A stretch of DNA of 64,000 nucleotides from DATCYX01 sp963714425 (GCA_963714425.1 CAVQOI010000013.1:1-64000); one strand, 5' to 3'; positions 49,217 through 58,164 are shown, numbered from the stretch's first letter. Notes: a model not told the origin generated them from the sequence alone. Numbers and translations: made by a program.

Positions 49217-50212
49217 TCACGGCAACCCTACTGCCTGGCGCACTTCCGCCATGGTTTGGCGGGCGATCACCGAAGCGCGTTCCTTGCCCTGGCTAAGCAC
49301 TTCCCACACCAGGTTCGGGTCCTTGCTCAGATCGAGGCGTTTCTCGCGGAAAGGCGCCAGGTGGGCGTTCAGATTGCGGGCGAACAAGGCTTTGCAGTCC
49401 ACACATCCGATGCCAGCTCTCCGGCATTCGACGTTGACCATCGCAATTTCTTCTGGCGACGAGAACACTTTATGCATGGAGAACACATTGCAAATATCCG
49501 GATTGCCCGGATCGCTGCGGCGGATGCGCGCCGGGTCGGTCATCATTTGCATCACGCGCTCGTTGGTCTCCTCGGGCGTGGCTGCCAGCTCGATGTGATT
49601 ATCCAGGCTCTTGCTCATCTTCTGCTGCCCGTCGATCCCCAGGACTTTTGGCACTTCCGTGGCTTTCATTTGGGGCTCGACCAGCACATTGGTGTTGTAG
49701 CGGAAGTTGAATGAGCGCACCACCTCACGCGTAAACTCGATATGCGGGGCTTGGTCGACACCCACGGGAACCGCGTCAGATTTATACAAGGCGATATCGG
49801 CAGCCATTAACACCGGGTATCCCACCAGCCCGTAGTTCACATTGTGTGGGTGCAGCCTGACCATATCTTTGAATGTTGGCAGGTCGGTCAGCTTACCCAA
49901 CGGGGTCACCATAGAGAGGATCGTGTGCAGCTCGGTGACCTCCGGAACCTGTGACTGCACAAACACGATGGTCTCTTCGGGGCGTATACCAGCCGCCAGC
50001 CAGTCGAGCGCCATCTCTTGGGTGTTTTGCCGGATGTCTTCAGTCGTATCCACGGTGGTAAGCGCGTGGAGATCGACGATACAATACACACAATCGTACT
50101 CGTCCTGCAGGTCAACGTAATTGCGAATGGCGCCTAGGTAGTTCCCCAGGTGCTGGCGTCCCGTAGGGCGTGCCCCGGAAAATACCCGGCCTTTCTTTCT
50201 GGTGCCTGTCAT
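49217..50212 (-). CDS. trpS: Tryptophanyl-tRNA synthetase
   Basis: A 331-residue class I synthetase that charges tRNA-Trp. The HIGH-type motif is in SGARPTGRQHLGNYLGA (about residues 13-29, HLGN), and the KMSKS motif is in GIDGQQKMSKSLDN (about 196-209). MAADIALYKSDAVPVGVDQ is also conserved. The length is normal for a bacterial TrpRS. The ATG overlaps the stop codon of the upstream SelW-like selenoprotein gene in an ATGA arrangement, so the two are translationally coupled. No T-box or trp attenuator was recognised. Confidence 0.96.
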   Translation of the reverse strand: MTGTRKKGRVFSGARPTGRQHLGNYLGAIRNYVDLQDEYDCVYCIVDLHALTTVDTTEDIRQNTQEMALDWLAAGIRPEETIVFVQSQVPEVTELHTILSMVTPLGKLTDLPTFKDMVRLHPHNVNYGLVGYPVLMAADIALYKSDAVPVGVDQAPHIEFTREVVRSFNFRYNTNVLVEPQMKATEVPKVLGIDGQQKMSKSLDNHIELAATPEETNERVMQMMTDPARIRRSDPGNPDICNVFSMHKVFSSPEEIAMVNVECRRAGIGCVDCKALFARNLNAHLAPFREKRLDLSKDPNLVWEVLSQGKERASVIARQTMAEVRQAVGLP

Positions 50213-50460
50213 GTGCCCTCCTGCAGAAATTTGCGCACCACCTCAGCCACCTCGCCCGCTTCGGCGTGGCGTCTGGTCTGCAACTTTGAATACAACAAAT
50301 TCCCGTTCACATCGACCTCGAACGTTCCTCCGTCCGATGGGATCAGGGTGAATGATTCAATCTCTGGTTCAAACAACTTTAGCAACTCGTTTTGCAAGCT
50401 CACGGCTCGATCTGTGTAGTGTCAAACCGCGCAGTACGTCAGCTTAATGTTTAGTAGCAT
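50209..50460 (-). CDS. SelW/Rdx-family selenoprotein (CxxU)
   Basis: An 83-residue thioredoxin-like protein of the SelT/SelW/SelH family. The full frame runs from ATG 50460 through an in-frame TGA at 50424-50422 (codon 13). The N-terminus is MLLNIKLTYCAV-Sec-HYTDRA, giving the CxxU redox motif at residues 10-13 in the place where other members have CxxC or CxxU. IESFTLIPSDGGTFEVDVNG and the final RRHAEAGEV are characteristic of the family. AGGAG lies 5 bp before ATG 50460, so this start is well supported; a GTG start at 50403 would delete the active site. The stop overlaps trpS by 4 bp. A SECIS-like hairpin follows the UGA. The redox partner is unknown. Confidence 0.9.
50395..50409 (-). promoter_or_regulatory. 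Putative SECIS stem-loop in the SelW-like gene
   Basis: In the mRNA, CGAGC-CGUGA-GCUUG: a 5-bp stem with one G-U pair and loop CGUGA. It begins at nucleotide 16 counted from the U of UGA, as in selD, and the loop also begins CG and ends A. Confidence 0.6.
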
Positions 50461-50624
50461 GATCACTCCTCAAATGTCTTCCTATTAAAACACAACTTTT
50501 CGTACTTCTCCAAAGCAAAGTAGCGTTGAAGTATTACCAAAGGAAGATATAAGTCGATTGTAAATTCGTGGCAGCAATTTTTTCGTAATTGTTGTGCTAG
50601 AATCAAACCACGCGGAGGTGTACG

Positions 50625-51488
50625 TTGAAGAGGGCATTGGACGTTCGTCCTTCTCCGATTATGGGGACGTGGTATCCGGACGACCCAAAACGGCTGGCGG
50701 AGAGCGTAGATGCATACATAAATAGCGCGCAGTTGCCAATACTGCAGGGCACGGTAGTCGCTGTGGTCAGTCCTCACGCTGGTCATCGTTACTCAGGTCC
50801 AGTTGCTGGGCATGCCTTCGCTGCCATGCGTGGTATGAAGCCAGACCTGGTTGCGGTGGTCTCACCAATGCACTATCCTATCGCTACTCCGCTGCTGACC
50901 ACCGAGCACACCAGCTATGCTACCCCACTCGGTTTGGTGGAGGTAGACCGGGAAGCAGTACAGGCGCTTGACGATGTGTTGGCTCAAGAGGCAGGCATCG
51001 GAATTACTGCTGTGCGGCGCGATCCAGAACACTCTCTCGAGATTGAGCTACCCTTCCTCCAGCGTGCACTGGGTGGCGAGTTTCGCTTGCTACCCCTCAT
51101 GGTGCGAGAGACAGCACACCAGGTTCTCCGCGCGTTAGGGAAGGCTTTGGCGATGACGTTGGAAGGACGCAATGCAATGCTTGTCGCCAGCACCGATCTA
51201 TCGCATTTCTATTCCCAAACGATGGCTCAGACCCTGGATGCAGAGATGCTTCGACGGATTGAAGCCTTTGACCCTCAGGGCGTTCTCGAGGCTGAAGAGC
51301 AGGGTAAGGGATTTGCTTGTGGTCGTGGCGCGCTGGCTGCCGTGCTCTGGGCGGCGCAAGCCCTGGGTGCAGATACAGTCAAGATCTTGCACTACGCCAC
51401 TTCTGGCGATGTCACGGGGGATTACAGCCAGGTTGTTGGTTATGGGGCTGCAGCGGTCCTCAGGACTGGGGACAATGAGAGCAGCTGA
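50625..51488 (+). CDS. amrB: AmmeMemoRadiSam system protein B (MEMO family)
   Basis: A 287-residue MEMO-fold protein, related to LigB-type extradiol dioxygenases. It begins RPSPIMGTWYPDDPKRLAE and has SPHAGHRYSGPVAG (His51 region), VVSPMHY, ASTDLSHFY and KGFACGRGAL, which hold the conserved His and Cys residues of the family. Human MEMO1 binds a metal with these. It starts at TTG 50625 with CGGAGGTG 5-8 bp upstream. A likely -10 is TAGAAT (50598-50603). The radical SAM partner AmrS lies 20 kb away; AMMECR1 is not in the window. The reaction is not established. Confidence 0.93.
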   Translation: MKRALDVRPSPIMGTWYPDDPKRLAESVDAYINSAQLPILQGTVVAVVSPHAGHRYSGPVAGHAFAAMRGMKPDLVAVVSPMHYPIATPLLTTEHTSYATPLGLVEVDREAVQALDDVLAQEAGIGITAVRRDPEHSLEIELPFLQRALGGEFRLLPLMVRETAHQVLRALGKALAMTLEGRNAMLVASTDLSHFYSQTMAQTLDAEMLRRIEAFDPQGVLEAEEQGKGFACGRGALAAVLWAAQALGADTVKILHYATSGDVTGDYSQVVGYGAAAVLRTGDNESS

Positions 51489-51541
51489 CATTTTGATGAG
51501 ATTGCTTAGCCTCGTGCAAACATGAAAAGAGAATAGATATT

Positions 51542-52894
51542 ATGGATGGTTCGTTTTTCTGGGACGGTATAAGGCTATTAGCTGTCATTCTGCTGGTCTT
51601 TGCCAATGCATTTTTCGTCGCTGCTGAATTCTCGCTGGTGAGCGTCCGCCGTACGCGTATCGCAGAGCTGGTTGCCAGGGGTGAAGAATCTGCCGCCTGG
51701 GTCCAAAAAGCGATCAATAATCCAGACGCAGTCATTGCCGCAACGCAATTAGGCATCACCCTCGCCAGTCTGGGTCTGGGGTGGATTGGTGAGCCCGCCC
51801 TCTCACATCTGCTCCTGCCAGTGGTGGAGCTATTTCCAGACACGATCCAATCCGAGATCTCCCATACTGTATCAGCGGGTATCGCCTTTGCCATTATCAC
51901 CTTCTTGCATGTGGTCATTGGAGAGCTGGCGCCAAAATCCATCGCTTTGCAAAACCCTGAAGGCACATCCCTGGCAGTTGCCCGCCCAACCCTATGGGTA
52001 GAGTTCATCTTCAAACCAGCTATTTGGTTGCTCAACGGCGCTGGAAATGCCATCTTGCGCTTGGTCGGCGTCCAGCCTGCATCCGGTCACGAGCTGGTTC
52101 ACTCGGTTGAAGAGCTGAAGATGCTGGTGACAGCCAGCGCCGAGGGGGGTGTGGTCGAAGAGGCGGAGAGTGAGATGCTGCGAGCGATTTTCGAGCTGGA
52201 GGAGCTGCTCGTTCGACAGGTAATGATCCCTCGTACCGAGATGATTGCCGTGGAAGCGGATACGTCTTTGGAAGAAATCGTCACCTTGGTGACCCAGTCG
52301 ACCTACACCAAATTCCCGGTATATGAGGAGAGCCTCGACCAGGTGCTGGGTATTGTCCATGTAAAAGACCTTTTACGGGCATTACAGTCGCCCGATTGCG
52401 TGGATTGTACTGCGCGCTCTTTATTACGCGAGCCAGTCTTTGTCCCAGAGACGATCTCGGTCAGCGCGCTACTAAGCCAATTTCGAGAAAACCGCCAGCA
52501 TATCGCAATTGTGCTGGATGAGTACGGCGGAACAGCCGGATTGGTGACGCTCGAAGACTTGCTGGAAGAGATTGTCGGTGAGGTCAGTGATCCCTTCGAC
52601 CGGATCACGCCGGAGATTCAAACCCTGGCAGATGGCACGGTCATGATTAACGGGCTCGCCTTGATCGAAGAAGTAAACGATCACCTGGATCTGACCCTGG
52701 AGGATCCCAATTACGATACGATCGCCGGTTATATATTAGGCAAGCTAAGCCGCATCCCGCGTGTTGGCGATGTGGTGGAGGCGGACAGGGTGCGTATGAA
52801 GGTCGAGAGTATGGATGGTCTTAGGATTGACCGCATCGCCCTCACGCTGGATAAATCGCCGGTTGATGTGCCTACAGCCGATGAGGGGGATTAG
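51542..52894 (+). CDS. CNNM/CorC-HlyC family membrane transporter
   Basis: A 450-residue protein. The DUF21/CNNM transmembrane domain has about four hydrophobic segments within residues 1-190 and begins with FANAFFVAAEFSLVSVRRTR. A paired CBS domain (about 215-335) has MIPRTEM and EYGGTAGLVTLEDLLEEIVG, and a C-terminal CorC/HlyC-associated domain follows (about 350-435). Such proteins export magnesium or regulate cobalt/magnesium levels, sometimes sensing ATP at the CBS pair. It begins 53 bp after amrB; the ATG at 51542 has a weak SD. The older name hemolysin C is misleading. Confidence 0.93.
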   Translation: MDGSFFWDGIRLLAVILLVFANAFFVAAEFSLVSVRRTRIAELVARGEESAAWVQKAINNPDAVIAATQLGITLASLGLGWIGEPALSHLLLPVVELFPDTIQSEISHTVSAGIAFAIITFLHVVIGELAPKSIALQNPEGTSLAVARPTLWVEFIFKPAIWLLNGAGNAILRLVGVQPASGHELVHSVEELKMLVTASAEGGVVEEAESEMLRAIFELEELLVRQVMIPRTEMIAVEADTSLEEIVTLVTQSTYTKFPVYEESLDQVLGIVHVKDLLRALQSPDCVDCTARSLLREPVFVPETISVSALLSQFRENRQHIAIVLDEYGGTAGLVTLEDLLEEIVGEVSDPFDRITPEIQTLADGTVMINGLALIEEVNDHLDLTLEDPNYDTIAGYILGKLSRIPRVGDVVEADRVRMKVESMDGLRIDRIALTLDKSPVDVPTADEGD

Positions 52895-52944
52895 ATCATT
52901 AAGGCTCGACCCTGGATCCACCAATATGGCGAAAGGGCGTAGTC

Positions 52945-55485
52945 ATGCCCGCCTTTGTTGAGATTGCCGTAAATATCCCTCAAGTTGGAGATGTCTACCA
53001 TTACCACCTGCCTGAAGAACTGGAAGGGAAGGTAGATATTGGTCATCTGGTGGTGGTGCCGTTTGGGCGGCAACGCACCCAGGGGGTTGTGCTACGTTAC
53101 GTGGATAAGCCGGCGGTGCCTGAGACGCGGCCTGTGCAGGCCCTTGTTGACGAACAGGCAGTGCTCACACCCGCCCAGATCGCCCTGGCAGAGCGCCTCA
53201 GCCAGGAAACGCTCTCGTCCATCGGCGCCTGTATCCAGCTCATGCTCCCGCCCGGGTTGGGCCAGCAGGCGGATACCCTTTTCTCATTAAACCCCCGCCG
53301 TCCAGCTGGGGCATTACACAACGCCGGAGAGCTTCAGAAACGCATTGTGGATTTGCTGCAGCGGCGCGGCCCTTTGCGCGGACGCCAAATCGATTCCGCC
53401 TTGCCTCGCGTGGAATGGCGCCCATCGGCGAGGCTGCTGGTGCGCCGGAGGGCGCTTCTCGCCCAACCAGTCCTGCCTCCGCCCAGCGTGCGTCCGAAAG
53501 TTGTACGCACAGCACAGCTGGCTTGCACTCCGGCTGCGGCAGAAGTTCGCCTGCCGGAGTTGGGACGCGCCGGCTCACAGGCTCTGGAACGACGCCAGGC
53601 TATGCTGCGTTATTTGATGCGGGAACCTGGCCCGGTGGAAGTCAGCTGGGTGTATGCCGAGAGCGGCGGCAAACTGCCTGATCTGCATCGCCTTGCAGAT
53701 TTGGGTTTGGTTGTGCTCGGCGAGAGCGAGGTCTGGCGTGACCCTCTGGAAAGCATAGAACCGCTGCCATCTATGCCACCAACATTGACGTCTGACCAGC
53801 TGGCTTGCTGGGAAGAGATCGGCGCGGCAATCCACGCATCCGCAGGTGATATAAAAACCAAGCCTCTATTGCTGCACGGGGTCACCGGTTCCGGAAAGAC
53901 GGAAATCTATTTAAAAGCGGTCGAGGCTGTTCTGGCTCAAGGCAGGCAAGCCATCGTTCTGGTGCCAGAGATTGCCCTCACTCCCCAGACAGTGCGGCGG
54001 TTTATCAGCCGCTTTCCCGGTCAAGTTGGGCTGGTGCATTCGCGCCTCTCCGCGGGCGAGAGATACGATACCTGGCGGCGCGCCCGCCAAGGAGATCTGG
54101 GCGTTGTGGTTGGACCGCGTAGCGCCTTATTCACTCCCCTGCCCAAAGTAGGACTGATTGTAGTGGACGAATGCCACGACGATTCCTATTATCAAGATGA
54201 GCCGCCCTTCTACCATGGGCGCCGTGCAGCGATTGCTTTTGCTCGACTGGCTGGCGCGGTCTGCCTGCTCGGCTCTGCCACTCCCGAGATTACCAGCACA
54301 TACCAGGCAGCGCAGGGGCATTGGCAATATTTACACTTGCCAGCCCGCATCCTGGCACACCAGGAAGCGGTGCAGCGCCAGGTTGATCGACTGGGGCAAC
54401 CAACCCGCTTCCGCCCGCTGGAAGGTCAGGCGCAGACAGCTGACCTGCCGCCGGTCCAGGTGGTCGACATGCGCAATGAGCTGCAACGTGGCAACCGCTC
54501 CATTTTTAGCCTGGCACTGCAACAAGCAATCGCCCGAATCCTGGAGCAGAGGCAGCAGGCAATTCTGTTTCTTAACCGGCGAGGTACCGCGACCTATGTC
54601 TTCTGCCGAGATTGCGGTCACGTGATTCGCTGTCCCCGCTGCGATATGCCGCTCACCTACCATGCCCGGCAAGAGGCGCACCCAGAGGGGATGTACCTTC
54701 TTTGCCATTATTGCGGATACCAGCGAAAGATGCCTGCACTATGCCCGGAATGTAAGAGTGAGCGTATCCGGCAGTACGGCATGGGCACCGAACGCGTGGA
54801 GTCTGAAGTGAAGGCATTATTCCCCCAGGCGCGCACACTGCGTTGGGATTATGAGACCACGCGCAAGAAAGGTGCTCACGAGGTCATCCTCGGGCACTTC
54901 GTTGCCGGGCGGGCTGATGTGCTGATCGGCACCCAGATGCTGGCCAAGGGGCTTGACCTGCCGTTGGTGACGCTGGTGGGTGTAGTTCTGGCTGATGTGG
55001 GCTTGAGCCTCCCAGATTACCGTGCCCCAGAGCGCGTTTTTTCCGTGCTCACCCAGGTAGCAGGGAGAGCAGGACGAAGTCCCTTGGGAGGGGAAGTGAT
55101 CTTGCAGACCTTCCAACCCGACCACTATGCGATCCGCGCTGCTGCTGGTCATAGCTACCGGGAGTTTTACCGCCAGGAGCTTGAGTACCGGCGACAGTTG
55201 TCTTACCCACCATTTATGCAAATCGCCCGCCTGGAATATCGCCACGCGCAGACGCAAGTCGCTGAATCGGCTTGCCGCAAAATGGCAGATCAAATCCAGT
55301 TATGGATCACTTCTGAAGGACGCCGCCAGACAGAGCTGATTGGTCCGGCGCCGTGCTTTTTCTCCCGTATCGGCGGTGTCTATCGCTGGCAGATCGTGCT
55401 ACGCGGTCCTGACCCAGCCGGCTTGTTGCGGGCACGAAATCTGAACGAATGGCGGGTCGAGATTAACCCACCATCTTTGCTATAA
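52945..55485 (+). CDS. priA: Primosomal protein N' (PriA helicase)
   Basis: An 846-residue superfamily 2 DNA helicase that restarts stalled replication forks. The N-terminal 3'-binding domain begins EIAVNIPQVGDVYHYHLP. Walker A is HGVTGSGKTE (about residues 311-320). Walker B reads DECHD (408-412), where the usual PriA box is DEEHD, with Cys in the third position. The zinc domain has eight Cys: CRDC, CPRC, CHYC and CPEC (about 554-598). RVFSVLTQVAGRAGR is motif VI. The length is slightly over the norm. It follows the CorC/HlyC gene by 50 bp. No other primosome gene is near. Confidence 0.95.
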   Translation: MPAFVEIAVNIPQVGDVYHYHLPEELEGKVDIGHLVVVPFGRQRTQGVVLRYVDKPAVPETRPVQALVDEQAVLTPAQIALAERLSQETLSSIGACIQLMLPPGLGQQADTLFSLNPRRPAGALHNAGELQKRIVDLLQRRGPLRGRQIDSALPRVEWRPSARLLVRRRALLAQPVLPPPSVRPKVVRTAQLACTPAAAEVRLPELGRAGSQALERRQAMLRYLMREPGPVEVSWVYAESGGKLPDLHRLADLGLVVLGESEVWRDPLESIEPLPSMPPTLTSDQLACWEEIGAAIHASAGDIKTKPLLLHGVTGSGKTEIYLKAVEAVLAQGRQAIVLVPEIALTPQTVRRFISRFPGQVGLVHSRLSAGERYDTWRRARQGDLGVVVGPRSALFTPLPKVGLIVVDECHDDSYYQDEPPFYHGRRAAIAFARLAGAVCLLGSATPEITSTYQAAQGHWQYLHLPARILAHQEAVQRQVDRLGQPTRFRPLEGQAQTADLPPVQVVDMRNELQRGNRSIFSLALQQAIARILEQRQQAILFLNRRGTATYVFCRDCGHVIRCPRCDMPLTYHARQEAHPEGMYLLCHYCGYQRKMPALCPECKSERIRQYGMGTERVESEVKALFPQARTLRWDYETTRKKGAHEVILGHFVAGRADVLIGTQMLAKGLDLPLVTLVGVVLADVGLSLPDYRAPERVFSVLTQVAGRAGRSPLGGEVILQTFQPDHYAIRAAAGHSYREFYRQELEYRRQLSYPPFMQIARLEYRHAQTQVAESACRKMADQIQLWITSEGRRQTELIGPAPCFFSRIGGVYRWQIVLRGPDPAGLLRARNLNEWRVEINPPSLL

Positions 55486-55579
55486 TTAGTCGTTGAATTG
55501 TGATTAAAATCGGGTAGCAGCATTGCATCCCCTTTGCCTGATGATATCAGTCGAGGGTAGGGAAACACGAGGAGTTAGT

Positions 55580-56101
55580 ATGCAACATCAACGTCATGAA
55601 GTTCTCACCTGGGATGAGGTCGATCGCTTGATTGACCACTTGCTGCCACAGTTCCGCGGGGAATACGAAGCCATGGTGATCATCACACGCGGGGGGATCG
55701 TCCCTGGCGGATTGTTGGCCGAGGCGATGGGGATCACCCACATCCTTACTGCAGCGGTAGACTTCCCCACCCAGACTGAAATGGAAAAAGCCAGGCTGAT
55801 GGCCTGGCCTCAATACATTCAATTTCCGGATGAAAAGCAACTGAGCGGTCGCCGCACTCTGGTTGTGGATGACGTCTGGGGCTCTGGGCGAACAATCACA
55901 TCTGTGAAAACACGCATCGAAGCGGCGCGAAGCTTCCCATCCACATGCGTACTTCACTTTAACCCTTACCGCAATTTATTTGGCAACGCCAGACCCGATT
56001 ATTATGCCGCTATAACTGATGCCCGTATCGTCTATCCCTGGGAGATCAATCGAGGCGTGGATCGGGCGCTCCTGGAGCGAGAACCAAACCCACCTGCATA
56101 G
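55580..56101 (+). CDS. Type I phosphoribosyltransferase (xanthine/hypoxanthine-like)
   Basis: A 173-residue enzyme of the PRTase fold. The PRPP-binding motif is LVVDDVWGSGRTITS (about residues 94-108). VIITRGGIVPGGLLAEAMG (about 35-53) is the loop before it. Substrate specificity lies in the C-terminal hood, DYYAAITDARIVYPWEIN, which resembles hypoxanthine/xanthine-type enzymes with a Tyr/Trp-rich end. ATG 55580 is preferred, with GAGGAG 6 bp upstream; the upstream ATG-less extension to 55523 is unlike the family. It salvages a purine base to a nucleotide. It is a single gene after priA. Confidence 0.85.
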   Translation: MQHQRHEVLTWDEVDRLIDHLLPQFRGEYEAMVIITRGGIVPGGLLAEAMGITHILTAAVDFPTQTEMEKARLMAWPQYIQFPDEKQLSGRRTLVVDDVWGSGRTITSVKTRIEAARSFPSTCVLHFNPYRNLFGNARPDYYAAITDARIVYPWEINRGVDRALLEREPNPPA

Positions 56102-56202
56102 GAATCATTACAGTCGAAAATGATTTAAGCCAAAGGGGGAGTAGCTAGGTTTAATCGAGATTGGCACGATTTCGCTGTGCCTGCCTGTATAAGGGACGAG
56201 GC

Positions 56203-56679
56203 TTAGCGCGCCAGCACCTTCGGCGGCACAAGCCACACCAGCTCCCCCTGCAAAGGATCCATGCTGGTGATATCCACCCGTGCAAGCCCGCCCTTTTTAC
56301 ATACAACCCTGCCCCCAGTCAGCGCGCCGATCGTGATGCTGAAATCTGGCTCGTGACCTACCAGCATGATGGCCTCAGTTTCAGGATGCGCCTGTAAAAC
56401 CTGGGTCAGGTCATCGATGCCAAATCCCGGTGCCAGGCGATCATCCTGCTCGAGCTGCTCGCCCAGCTTGAGGCGATGAGAGACAATGTCAGCGGTTTGA
56501 AATGCGCGTGCAAGCGGGCTGGTGACGATAAAGTCTGGGGCAAGTTTTAGCTCAGCGAACAAGTCCGCGGCCCTCACCATATTCTTGATCCCCTGTTTGG
56601 TGAGAGGGCGCATGCTGTCATCGCCTTGCCATTCCGCCCCCGAACCTGCTAATCCATGACGAAGGAAATACAGTATCAT
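56203..56679 (-). CDS. sixA: SixA-like histidine phosphatase
   Basis: A 158-residue phosphatase of the histidine-phosphatase superfamily. The catalytic RHG is in YFLRHGLAG (residues 6-8) and the second His in LVGHEPDF (about 110-113). The short length and MRPLTKQG segment fit SixA, which removes phosphate from histidine phosphotransfer proteins. It is the last gene of a minus-strand group after ppk1 and a CHAD-domain gene (54 bp gap), so a role with polyphosphate or histidine phosphorylation is plausible (inference). Confidence 0.88.
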   Translation of the reverse strand: MILYFLRHGLAGSGAEWQGDDSMRPLTKQGIKNMVRAADLFAELKLAPDFIVTSPLARAFQTADIVSHRLKLGEQLEQDDRLAPGFGIDDLTQVLQAHPETEAIMLVGHEPDFSITIGALTGGRVVCKKGGLARVDITSMDPLQGELVWLVPPKVLAR

Positions 56680-56733
56680 GGCAGATCTCCTATCATCGCC
56701 CGGCGACGAATCGCGAACTACTAATGCGGGCTT

Positions 56734-58161
56734 CTACAATACTGCCACAGCCTTGGCCAATTTTTGGCGGAGCTGTGGGCGGCTAAATTTATGCCAGGCA
56801 TCCTTGAACGAGAGCATCAGGCGCTGGCGTTCGCGGTACTGGTAGGTCAGGTACACAAGCAACGGTTCAGGTCCGTGCCGCTGGGCGACCGGCAAATCAG
56901 CTTGGAGAGCATCCCAGCGTGCCAGAAACTCGCGCAAGATGATTGCAGCGACATCCGCGTCGTTCAGGTCGCCAAGGTGATCTTGCAGGCTCTTGATCTC
57001 ATTGATAACGTCTTTGGATTCCTCTCCGAGAACCTCACGGAAGTATTCCAGGGTATAGCGCAGCTTCTTGAATTCGATACGTAGGGCGTGGAATTGCTCC
57101 AGGCTGGCTTGCTCCATCAGGTTTTCGTAGGTGCGCACAGCTGCAAGACGATTGTAGATCAACACTGGGGCTGCCTCACGCACCAGGTATGCTGTGTGGA
57201 GGTCTGGCGAGCGCGGCAGCACCCCAGAACCAGGCTGGGAAAGAAAGATAAAATATTTCTCCTTGAAGGTCTGGTATCTATCACTTTGCAGGTAGGCGGT
57301 CATCTTCTCGCGTGCAGCCTGGCGGTCCTGACCCCAGGCTTCTAGCAGTGGGTCCAGATCATGTTGTTCAGCTTCCGGCAAGCTACTCTGGTAGCTGCGA
57401 GCCTTTTCGATGAAGACGTCCAGGTCGCGTACTTTTCCCAGTGTTCTGCCTGTGGTGCGCAGCCCTTTAAGGTGGGTCTTGAGCGCTTTTGGGATGAAAG
57501 CTTCGCCGAAGACGTCGAAGGCGGCGCGCATTCGCCGGGTAGCCACACGCATATCGTGCAGCTCTTCAATATCGTCTCCCAGGAGCGTGCCTGCTTCATG
57601 CAGTAGCATCTGTCCGAAGTGATAACGCCACACTTTTCGCCCTGCTTCTGCCAGAGGGTCGTCGGGCAGCACGCCCGGTCCACTCATGTCGTTGACAATG
57701 CGTGCAAAGGCTGCCTGGTCGATCGTCTCCTGGACGGCTTGGGCTGCGTCTTCCCTGGGCTCTATGCCTGTGACCGTCGCTTCTAAGGTTGAGGTATCCT
57801 GATCTTGAGTTGTCCGACGCTTTTTTGTTTTCGCTGCCGCTTTTTTTGGACGTTCTGCTTGAGGTACAGCCTTCTTGGTTGGAGTTTTCTCAACACCGTC
57901 GGCTAAAATCAGGGTGTCTTCTATGACCTGCTCTTTCGCGTCCAGTGAGAACACCTGCATGCGCCTGGAGATGAATTCGCGCTTCCAATAGCGGGCGCGG
58001 CCGCGGGATAGCCCTGCCCCTTTGGCTGACACCATGGTTGGGTGTCCCTCATCATACAGCAAGAGCAGCTTGCCACGCCGTAGCAGCCCATCATCCTGGG
58101 TTGCGTGGATTAGCTTTTCAATTTGCAGCCGCTCTTCTTCTTGGAGTAAAGTGCCTGTCAT
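56734..58161 (-). CDS. CHAD-domain polyphosphate-associated protein
   Basis: A 475-residue protein. The CHAD domain (about residues 185-470) has the paired motifs HDMRVATRRMRAAFDVFGE and FHALRIEFKKLRYTLEYFRE, with conserved His and basic residues that bind polyphosphate. The N-terminal 65 residues resemble a small helix-turn-helix (GAGLSRGRARYWKREF), and residues 90-150 are basic and disordered (KKAVPQAERPKKAAAKTKKR). CHAD proteins are known to attach to polyphosphate granules. It starts 3 bp after the ppk1 stop, so the two are co-translated. A nucleic-acid-binding role for the N-terminus is possible. Confidence 0.88.
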   Translation of the reverse strand: MTGTLLQEEERLQIEKLIHATQDDGLLRRGKLLLLYDEGHPTMVSAKGAGLSRGRARYWKREFISRRMQVFSLDAKEQVIEDTLILADGVEKTPTKKAVPQAERPKKAAAKTKKRRTTQDQDTSTLEATVTGIEPREDAAQAVQETIDQAAFARIVNDMSGPGVLPDDPLAEAGRKVWRYHFGQMLLHEAGTLLGDDIEELHDMRVATRRMRAAFDVFGEAFIPKALKTHLKGLRTTGRTLGKVRDLDVFIEKARSYQSSLPEAEQHDLDPLLEAWGQDRQAAREKMTAYLQSDRYQTFKEKYFIFLSQPGSGVLPRSPDLHTAYLVREAAPVLIYNRLAAVRTYENLMEQASLEQFHALRIEFKKLRYTLEYFREVLGEESKDVINEIKSLQDHLGDLNDADVAAIILREFLARWDALQADLPVAQRHGPEPLLVYLTYQYRERQRLMLSFKDAWHKFSRPQLRQKLAKAVAVL

Positions 58162-58164
58162 ATG

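Noticed and set aside
50209..50403. 64-residue ORF before trpS starting at GTG 50403
   Set aside because: It lacks the CxxU/CxxC site and an SD sequence, both of which are present when the frame is read from ATG 50460.
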